A stretch of DNA of 64,000 nt from Amoebophrya sp. A120 (Eukaryota; Sar; Dinophyceae; Syndiniales; Amoebophryaceae): assembly GCA_905178155.1 (NCBI GenBank), contig CAJINV010000002.1, positions 5,761,709 to 5,825,708 on the forward strand. Reading direction: 5' to 3'. The number at the start of each line of letters is the position of its first letter. Within the stretch, counting starts at the first letter, position 1. The position numbers and the translations under genes were made by a program. The notes under the pieces were generated by a model, which was given only the letters and a program-made list of their open reading frames with translations, was not told where the DNA came from and made no database searches. Below, in pieces: positions 57,101 through 64,000 of the stretch.

Positions 57101-57416
57101 CACACGACATCAGGTCGAGCTGTTTGCGCAGAGCAGCGAGGGCGCGGCGTTTACGACTACCACCAAGATCATCGGACTGAAACGCGACGAGGACGGGACA
57201 CAGACGGAGATTTTCTCCTTCGACAACATACAAACCGTGACGCCCGACGGCATCTCGATTTACCTCGACACGAAACCCCATGAACTGGTGAACACCCTGA
57301 AGCTGATCAAAAAGTGCTCCGACCGGCAACCCTGTTTCGAGCTGTGCGGGCTGCGGGTGGCGGTTGAGAGGGCCTGGCGCATGTGGCCCGGGGATCCGGG
57401 AATGTTGGATCGATGA
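54135..57416 (+). CDS. Cys-rich secreted or surface protein with C-type-lectin-like module (6 exons)
   Basis: Exons 54135-54777, 54960-55181, 55377-55423, 55537-55592, 56838-56925 and 57114-57416 give 452 residues. Gaps 1-3 and 5 are GT-AG introns (the second uses a weak CAAG acceptor); gap 4 is a 1.24-kb introner. A second possible start at ATG 54228 would expose a basic then hydrophobic N-terminus (RIRKFLFLLPSATTTA) resembling a signal peptide. The core carries AVRCC (about 177-181) and AEAMQICSNAGARLCDFEEL...GTGC-x-FD...W (about 225-280), a Cys pattern I associate with extracellular modules of diatoms, dinoflagellates and similar protists. Asn-x-Thr sites follow. The C-terminal 100 residues have paired Cys and no recognised fold. 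Ligand unknown. Confidence 0.72.
55593..56832 (-). mobile_element. Introner, family D, enlarged to 1.24 kb by a nested insertion
   Basis: Starts TATGGGAGTGTCAGAATTGA, ends with the inverse AAACCTGACGCATCCATA. Exact target copies GAAAA (55588-55592, 56833-56837). The 3' part (GGTATCC...TATGCATGACAAAC) has the orientation of the 9964 copy. Removal joins PLTAEAE to KCTKGWNPT. Confidence 0.92.
55803..56753. mobile_element. Nested 913-bp insertion flanked by a 19-bp direct repeat
   Basis: TGCCATGCACCGACTACAA occurs at 55803-55821 and again at 56735-56753, bracketing 913 bp not found in the uninterrupted family D copy. A 19-bp duplication is much longer than the introners' 5 bp, so a different mobile element class (possibly target-primed) or a recombination event made it. 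No protein motif recognised inside. Confidence 0.75.
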
Positions 57417-58429
57417 GTTTTTTTCTTTGCGATTTTTTCCCTTTTGAAACCTGATGCATAAGAAAGTGGGCATGACCCAACAGAAGCCGTCTGTTGAGTA
57501 AGTACCTCAGTATAGGACAGCTTCGTCGAAAATGCACGAAACAGACAAATGAGGAAACGGAACATACACATCTAACGATAAATATAGCGAAACGAATAGA
57601 GCTACATCTAAAGAAAATTTCGAAGAAAACATCGGCGTGAACGTCATACGAAATCAAAATGAATTTGTACCATAAGGGCAATCTCCTCGGTTTCATTTTT
57701 TTCAAGACATGAATGGGGATTGCAGACTTGAACAGATTCTTTCAAGAAGAAACTCCGATAAGCATGAACATGACAAAAGAAGAAAAAAAAAAGTAGCGGC
57801 GATCATGTGTCGAAAAGCACAACCATCGACGATTTTCTCTCGCATGATTGTGCACATATGTAGATACCGGGTTCTATTATGGATATTCGGCGTCACATTG
57901 AATTCGGCGTCCTTCCAGCACCCGCCGGGCTGGACAGGAAGAAATCCCAGCAAAAGAAAAGGCAAGGCTCCAAGCCTAGGCGGTGGCAACTGGCGGCGCA
58001 GGGCATAACTCCGTGTTTTCCTGTGGCCCCCGGTGGCGTCGGTATACCTCTCCTTCCGCTCCGGCGTTTTGAGAGTCAGCAAGACCTCTGGTTGCGCTGT
58101 GGTTCTTGGATCCGGTTTGACGTCAGGCTGAGCACATGAGGAGGGTTGTTCAGCACTGGCGGCTCTTTGGAGGTTGATCTGCTCACACGGATGAGGAGGT
58201 AGTGTGATGCTTATCTGAAGCGCAGCAGCAGTGAGTTTTCGGACTCACTCATACTGTGCGACTCCCTACGCTTGGTCGTTCACCGCTAAAACGGGTGGTG
58301 TTTGGTCTTGTTGTAGTGCCTAAGCTCTCAAGAGTTATTCGCAAAGGACTTGCTCTCAGGATTCTTTAGCTGTATATGTCAGACAGTTACTCGCAGGCCA
58401 TAAGAGGCGAGCAAAGGGTTGAATTTGAA
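57417..58429. other. Intergenic; no gene seen
   Basis: Spacer between the last plus-strand gene and the AT-rich tract; only short unsupported open frames on both strands. Confidence 0.5.
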
Positions 58430-59614
58430 ATCAAAATCTGATTATCATATCGGATTTGATCGTGAATCTGAATGGGTGTCCCACTAAATGTGTGGCGCTA
58501 GCTAACAACATCCAAAATGCAATAATTCCAACATATTTTCTCATGATCTGATCATTTCCGTGGTAGGATATTTCTTTCTTTCTTTTCGTGTCTGGGTATG
58601 GTATCAAAAGGCATGATATTTGATGTTCTTATTTTTGAAATGAAAAATTTGATTGAAAAATATTTCGGATCCATAGTAATTCATCGATATGTTTTTTGGA
58701 AAATAAAACATTTCTAGGTTATATTTCATCAGAAAAGAAATTTCGTCGAAATTTCGAATCTAAAGTTTTGCAATTTGGGATCTTCGATGATCGATATACA
58801 TTTTTTTCGATTTTTCTTGTCATGAGATTCATGGAAAAATTTGAGATTCTCTTTGATGATTTTCGGATATCAATTTATTCTTCCTGATTTATGAGGATCA
58901 TTAGATGTCGAAATTTTTTTTAAAAAAACATCGAGAAATTTATATAGATTTTTTTTTTAAAAATATCAAGAAATTTTTCAATCATTCAAAAGATGAATAT
59001 CAGGTTTCATGTTTTTCAGAGAAAAACGAAAATTTCAGAGATCATTTTGCGATTTCGAAACAGAATAAAAATCATGTTGATCGATATGATAATGATTGAG
59101 ACACCAAAAAACTATATCGATATGATAATGATTGAGACACCAAAAAACTATCAAAAAATTTCTGCAGATATTCAATAATTTTTTTCTATACCGATTCTTT
59201 CCTCACCATGAATATTTTCAAAAAAAATATTAATACCCCGACATCGATCAATCCAGATCCTAGATTCCAATTGATATCATCTTGAATTCCTATATTTGAA
59301 TTGAGAGAAAAAGATTTGATGATGGGAACAGAGATAGACAGACAATCATGGACCAGACCAAAGATAAATTATGAAACAGGACAAATTTGAATCATCCCCA
59401 GACATGACCAGGAAGAAAAAAATTGGTTGTTGCTGCGTGATTTTTTGTTTTGGTATGGTGATCATCATCAAGAAGTTTTCAATTTGGTATTTTTTTGTCT
59501 TTATTCTCAGCAATTCATGCAGTATTCTTCTGCAACCACCACTATGCATGTTGCACATCAATTTCAATAGAATAAATAAGTATTCACATGCTGCATTTCC
59601 TTTTCCATCCAATA
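58430..59614. other. AT-rich tract
   Basis: Sharply AT-rich with recurrent GAAATTT, TTTCGA and GATTT words, unlike everything else in the window. No introner, no convincing open frame. It lies between convergent genes, so it may act as a terminator or spacer region or be old repeat sequence. Confidence 0.6.
59081..59152. repeat. Exact two-copy tandem repeat, 36-bp period
   Basis: TCGATATGATAATGATTGAG followed by ACACCAAAAAACTAT occurs at 59081-59116 and 59117-59152. It is embedded in the AT-rich tract. Confidence 0.9.
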
Positions 59615-62600
59615 TCATTCCAAAACCAACCCCCACCCGTCGTGTTCTTCTTCGATAGTCCCTTGAATTCGCCACAGTGAGTCGTAGTGCAAGTGGTTGT
59701 GCCATTTCCCCAACAATCGAACTCGCGAAAATCTTCTCGCGGTCGTATCGTAGAACAGCTTCACGATGAGACTCATCGGCCGATAGGATTCCCATTCCGG
59801 CCGCGTGGTGTCTGTTGTCTTTACCACACAAGTATACCCGACGATGAACTCAATGACCACCTCGCGCTCGATGTACTTGTCAATCTCCGCAGAAGGATCT
59901 CGGATTTCTTCTGTTCTTCTTGTGTCGTTCTGCATTTCAATTTCTTGCGCTTGCCTGTGCAAGAACAACTCATGATCTTCGCTCTGCCTAGCAGAAGCTT
60001 GTTGCCCCCGCTGCTCTTCATCTTCTTCCTCCTCATTTTTCGATACATTCAAAATCGAGCGTCCGTAGTCGAGTTTCTCCCGATACACCCTCCGGAGATA
60101 GAAATCCTGCGCCCCCCGGATAAAGATCCGCTCAACTTTTGTCGCGAAAAAACTCGGCTCGTTGGTCGCTACTAATCGGGTTCCTTTTCTTCTGCCGGAA
60201 CTCTCGAAGTTCTCATGCCACGCCGCTCTGGTCGGACGCTTATCCACCGGCGCGCTGCGTGGAACTTCTTCTCGCGGCGCGATATCCGCCTTTGTAAAGC
60301 CCAATCCATTTATCGGTAACGAAACGGGAAGAATCTCGTCCTCCTCGAAATTCGTCGCCCTGTCATAAATTTCGTTGAAGACGGCGAGGTAGTCCAGCTG
60401 TTCCATCACATGCGAGACCAGCGGATGTGCGTAGGCTTCCATATCGAGATTTTGATACCTCCAAACCCCGGCGCTGGTACTACCAAATATAGCCGCCGGG
60501 GCGGGGGTAGTGAGGTCGTGGGCGTTTTTTTGCCGACCGCCGCCTTGGCCGCGCCTTTGTTTTTTCTGGGCTCGCCATACCGCCGTGAGTAACGTTATGC
60601 CGCACGGTATGGCGGCCACTTGGGAAACATCACAAATTTTGGCACATTTCCCAAATTCCTTCCCGAAAGCCAGCCCCGATGCTATGGGGCCGATCCGGGT
60701 GCCACGGGGGGCGCCCAAAAAGCGAAGAAAAACCGGGCCCATAGCATGCGGATTGGCTTTGCGCGTCTGGGGCGTTTTTTATTTTTCGCGTTTTTATTTT
60801 TCACGCCGGCGCTTTTTGCAAAGCTTCCCAGGCTCTAAAACCGGCGAAAAGGCGGCCGCTTTCGCGGCCGCCCAAGATGCTCCGAAATCGCGGCCGTGCC
60901 ATGCTGTTTCGCTGTTCTGATTTTGGGCGCGTTTTTTGCGCGCCCCTTTTTGGGCGCCCCAAATCGCCAGAAACCAAGGCGGCGGGCGCCTCGGAACGGC
61001 GCCCCTTTTGCCGGCTTCCCTGCGTCGTTTTATCCAGTGCGAATCGATAGTTTTCGACCGGGCTTGTTTGACTTCAAAGCCCCGGAGGCTTGATAATTGA
61101 AAATCTTTTATGTCAAAAAACGCTTCCGGCCGCTTGAAAACTGCCGGTCGTTTTTCACGGTAGGTGGCAAAAAAACTCCCCGGTTAGAACCGTTCGGTGA
61201 CCTCACTACATACTATCGGGGTACGGACTGCTCAAAACTTCCTGGACCTTTGCGTCCCAGTCTGTCTTCAGGCGGTCATGCAGAACCTCGTTTTGAAACT
61301 TTTCCAGCGCCTCGATAAACGGAAGGACTCGGTTCGCGGTCGGGTACCGGACTTTTTGGAGGCGGAGGAGGTGCGTGGCGGGCCTCTTTTCCCGCACACC
61401 AGACGGAGTTACAGTGACGCCTTCTACTAGCATGTCTACGTACTGCTGCTGCGGGTGACACAGTAGAGCATAACTGCGCAGATGAGGTTGAAGATGAGGG
61501 CCTATTGTTTCTCTCAGAGCAATTTCTCAGAAGGTATTTTTGATCTTCTTCGGCTACAGTAGCGACATTTACCGGCACCAGTAACTGATCCAATACTTCC
61601 TCGGCTAGCAATACAGATACACCCGGACGACGAGCAAGGGGCCCCCCGCGGGAAATAAGCAGCTCCGGAGCAGCGCCATAATTCGACGGGCCGGTGGGAC
61701 GAGTTCTTTCTTGGACATCATTATACTCCTCCTTGCTACAAGTACTACTTCTCCTGAAGAACCTCGTGTTGGGCGAAAGCTTCTTCGGCGGAGGAGGTTC
61801 TTGTGTTAGTACACCAGGTGACTCAACATCTTCCGATGTGGAGATGAACCTCGCAGCACGAGTGGCGTCGTGATTTGTTACCTTTGTTGTGCTGCAGCTC
61901 CGCCGTGGGGGTGAGGGAAAGGTAAGCAGGTGCCAGTTGTAACCGCCGTCTCTTGATGTAGTTTGTCGCATGCCGAAAGTTGTTGTAGCGTGGTCCGAAG
62001 ATGCTGTAGTCCCCAACAACCCAGTCACGGCGTCGTGCACCTTATAAAGCGGCCAATCGTTGGAATTCTTAACAAATTCGCTTGTTCCAGTGCCTCTTTG
62101 TCTGTCCTCCCAGTCGTCCGCCCCACCGATCACGAGGTGCGATTTGGGGAAAAGATTTTGCACAACCAAACTTTTATTTCTACCCTCTTGGTCGTTGTAA
62201 ACGATCTTGTCGCCCGCCGCATTGAAGATTTCCACTAGGACCCACGTGGTATCTTCTGGTTGTATTTTTTCCTTTGATTTATTCTCAGTCTTATTTTCTG
62301 CCAGCTGGAAGCGATCTGGATCTACTTCACGTTCACGCACAAATTCATTGTCCCGGATAGAAGCAGTTCCACGTGGATTGCCAAATTCTTGTGACGCAAT
62401 TTCATCTTCTCTGCAATTATCATGACGACGACGGTGGGTCGTGTCCGGACTTCTGTCCTCCGCCTCTTCATCTCTGCTACGCTTTGGCGGTAGAAGTATG
62501 TTTCGAGATGAAGGTGTTAATGCTGGTGAACAAGCAAGGTCGCTACTTGTATTGTCGTGGTCTGTGATCATGTTTAATATGTCGCATAAAAAAGTTTCAT

Positions 62601-62922
62601 CTTCTTCACCTTGTCCAGGCACCGGGGACGATGGCACTGCGGGCGGTTTCGAGGAGACAACGTCATTTTGTGTAGTTTCCTCCTGTGCAGGAACTCCGCC
62701 TCCTTCTTGAACGTGACTCGCGTCCTCCTGTCGATCCGGAAAAAGCGGGAACCAGGACGACGAACTGGAGCTGAAAATACTGCGGGAAACCAGGTTTAGA
62801 GCGTACCCAGTCTTGAGTGAAGACAGCGTGGCACTGCAGGTGAAGAGAAGTTTCACAAGTTTCACAGCGCACCGCAAAAGGACACCAGGGGCAGGGAGGT
62901 GCCGTGGCGGAGAAAGGCGCAT
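59615..62922 (-). CDS. Minus-strand gene(s), product not recognised; exon structure incomplete
   Basis: Three coding stretches: 62922 down to about 61560 (ATG at 62922; hydrophobic N-terminus, Ser/Thr/Arg-rich, with a compact region TTWVLVEIFNAAGDKIVYND); about 61545 down to 61206 in a different frame (QQQYVDMLVEGVTVTPSGV...RLQKVRYPTANRVLPFIEAL); and about 60447 down to 59615 (HPLVSHVMEQLDYLAVFNEIYD ... VVIEFIVGYTCVVKT), rich in charged residues and ending GWGLVLE. The last two could join through a GT-AG intron with donor GTATGT near 61211 and acceptor near 60448, which would place GC-rich island 3 in an intron. The frame change near 61,550 has no clear intron and may be a short intron, a frameshift or two genes. 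Coding is likely; the model is tentative. Confidence 0.5.
60470..61190. other. GC-rich island 3, probably intronic
   Basis: GC-rich sequence with GGGCGCC, GCGCGCC and homopolymer T or A runs (GCGTTTTTT, CCAAAAAG). Similar in texture to the islands at 39990 and 52740. It lies between two minus-strand coding stretches. Confidence 0.5.
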
Positions 62923-63564
62923 TTTATCTTTCTGGTGATCAGCAGGTACAATGAGTTTATGTAGACTGCAATGACAATGTCCAAAAAGTCAACCGACGAG
63001 CAGACAAGGAAAACCGATGAAATGATGCAAGCCAAAATGAAAATCGAAATCCATCAAGACTGCATCAATTGTCTTTACCGACGCACGTGCGGCTTGCGTC
63101 GCAGGTGAGGAAGAAATCTCTCGTCGATGAAAGGCCTGACAGACCTCCGGACCGACTCGCACAGAAAAGCGTTGTGGAGTTGAAATACGAAAAAACAACA
63201 CACAGCGATTCTTTCAGTGGCCGAGTGATGTCTCGCAAGAGCAGAAGGCGCACAGATTGGAAAATTGAATGTCAAGGAGCCATTTAGAATCTGGCCAAAA
63301 AATCTGTGATGACATTGTTCATATGTGTCCACCAAAATTCAAATTATTGGCGTCAATCAGATCATTTTTGTTGAAACGGGCACGATAAGTGCAAAAAGAG
63401 TTCACGACCAAAAATATTCTTGGAGAAACAACACCGTGACAACGACCGTCCGGTTCCACAGGAAATAGCAGACTGCAACAGAATCAAAAAGACCGCATCT
63501 TCGGTCCGCTGCCATCAAGAGACTTTCAGAAGCAAAAAGGTCCGCTGCCATCAAGAGACTTGTT
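62923..63564. other. Intergenic between two minus-strand genes
   Basis: No sustained frame. A ~38-bp unit GGTCCGCTGCCATCAAGAGA occurs twice in tandem at about 63500-63565. Confidence 0.5.
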
Positions 63565-64000
63565 TCAGAAGCACGGAAACACCGCACCGCACTCATCGGC
63601 CAACACAGCGCGCTCCAACGCGGTCAAGCCGGAAAAGTCAACTCTCTTCGCGCACGGCCCCGCGTACCCAACGGGGGACAGACACTCGGTGCCAATCGCG
63701 CCCCACCCCTGCGTATCAAATGTAAAAATGTCTGGGTCTGGAAGGTTGCAACTTGTGATGCTGTCTTTGGAAGGTAAAAAAAATCTGTGTTGCATGACCA
63801 GCAAGACCAAGAGGAGTTCAGTTTGTGCTACGCGGAGTGCGCGTTTCTCATGCGGAATACGCATCAGATTCAGAAGGCCGTTTAAAAATCTGTGATGCTC
63901 GGCAAGGCATTACAGGCATCATGGGTTATGCAAAATATGCATGACAAACTTGGCAATCTTCCAGACCCAGACATTTTTACACTTGATACTGCGGACAGCC
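63565..64000 (-). CDS. C-terminal end of a minus-strand gene, ankyrin-like (partial)
   Basis: On the minus strand, exon 63713-63565 reads GWGAIGTECLSPVGYAGPCA, then DFSGLTALERAVLADECGAV and stops. GLTALERAVLADECGAV resembles an ankyrin repeat helix pair. The exon is preceded (63714-63988) by an introner; upstream exon bases 63989-64000 run off the window. Minus-strand coding is preferred because the codons are G/C-ending like the other genes and the frame ends in a natural stop. A plus-strand reading (APHSSANTARSNAV...) remains possible. Confidence 0.45.
63714..63988 (+). mobile_element. Introner, family A (275 bp), probably antisense to its host gene
   Basis: Starts TATCAAATGTAAAAATGTCT and ends ACATTTTTACACTTGATA; exact target copies CTGCG (63709-63713, 63989-63993). 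The interior has the standard family A orientation on the plus strand, while the best host frame is on the minus strand. Confidence 0.93.

Noticed and set aside
60510-60742. N-terminal extension of the minus-strand frame beginning at 60742 as coding
   Set aside because: This part lies in the GC-rich island and its sequence differs in character from the downstream coding stretch; it is more likely intron.
63420-63713. Plus-strand exon before the last introner
   Set aside because: Possible, but the minus-strand frame ends naturally and shows an ankyrin-like stretch, while the plus frame is partly made of a DNA tandem repeat.

Overview
The window is eukaryotic nuclear DNA, most likely from an alveolate of the dinoflagellate lineage. 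The evidence is spliced genes read in the standard code, a flagellar dynein-regulatory-complex subunit, a double U-box ubiquitin ligase, a CNG/HCN-type channel and very long low-complexity exons. The decisive clue is the intron population. Many introns are repetitive inverted-repeat elements flanked by short target-site duplications, and almost none of them can be cut as GT-AG. To my knowledge the closest published precedent is the introner elements of dinoflagellates, notably the parasite Amoebophrya; the genus assignment is inference.

Layout: 1-1099, end of a gene with an ERI1-like exonuclease motif; 1289-2211, small acidic protein; 3219-16284, giant single-pass membrane protein (11 exons); 17443-20753, smaller protein with the same membrane-segment signature; 21431-24256, intronless double U-box protein; 25455-28739, four-TM protein; 30096-34549, RanBP2-type zinc-finger protein; 37001-39251, DRC10/IQCD homologue; 41991-51821, 2632-residue cyclic-nucleotide-gated-type channel with no recognisable K+ filter; 54135-57416, Cys-rich secreted or surface protein; 59615-62922 minus, unrecognised gene(s); 63565-64000 minus, end of a gene with an ankyrin-like stretch. 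Between genes lie GC-rich islands (about 39.99-41.56, 52.74-53.72 and 60.47-61.19 kb) and an AT-rich tract (58.43-59.6 kb).

The system worth attention is the introners. I find 29 elements in at least 12 sequence families. All but one begin TAT or TAG and end ATA or GTA (28 of 29), carry terminal inverted repeats, and sit beside an approximately 5-bp duplicated target. Removing one target copy plus the element restores the reading frame. Ten elements interrupt the 3.2-16.3 kb gene and seven the channel gene, and neither gene shows a GT-AG intron inside its coding model. Other genes (DRC10, four-TM, zinc-finger, Cys-rich) mix introners with ordinary GT-AG introns. Same-family elements are removed in both orientations. 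Two introners carry larger nested insertions. No element was found in the roughly 20 kb of noncoding DNA between genes. All exon models were built by reading frame and target-duplication logic only; RNA data would be the test.
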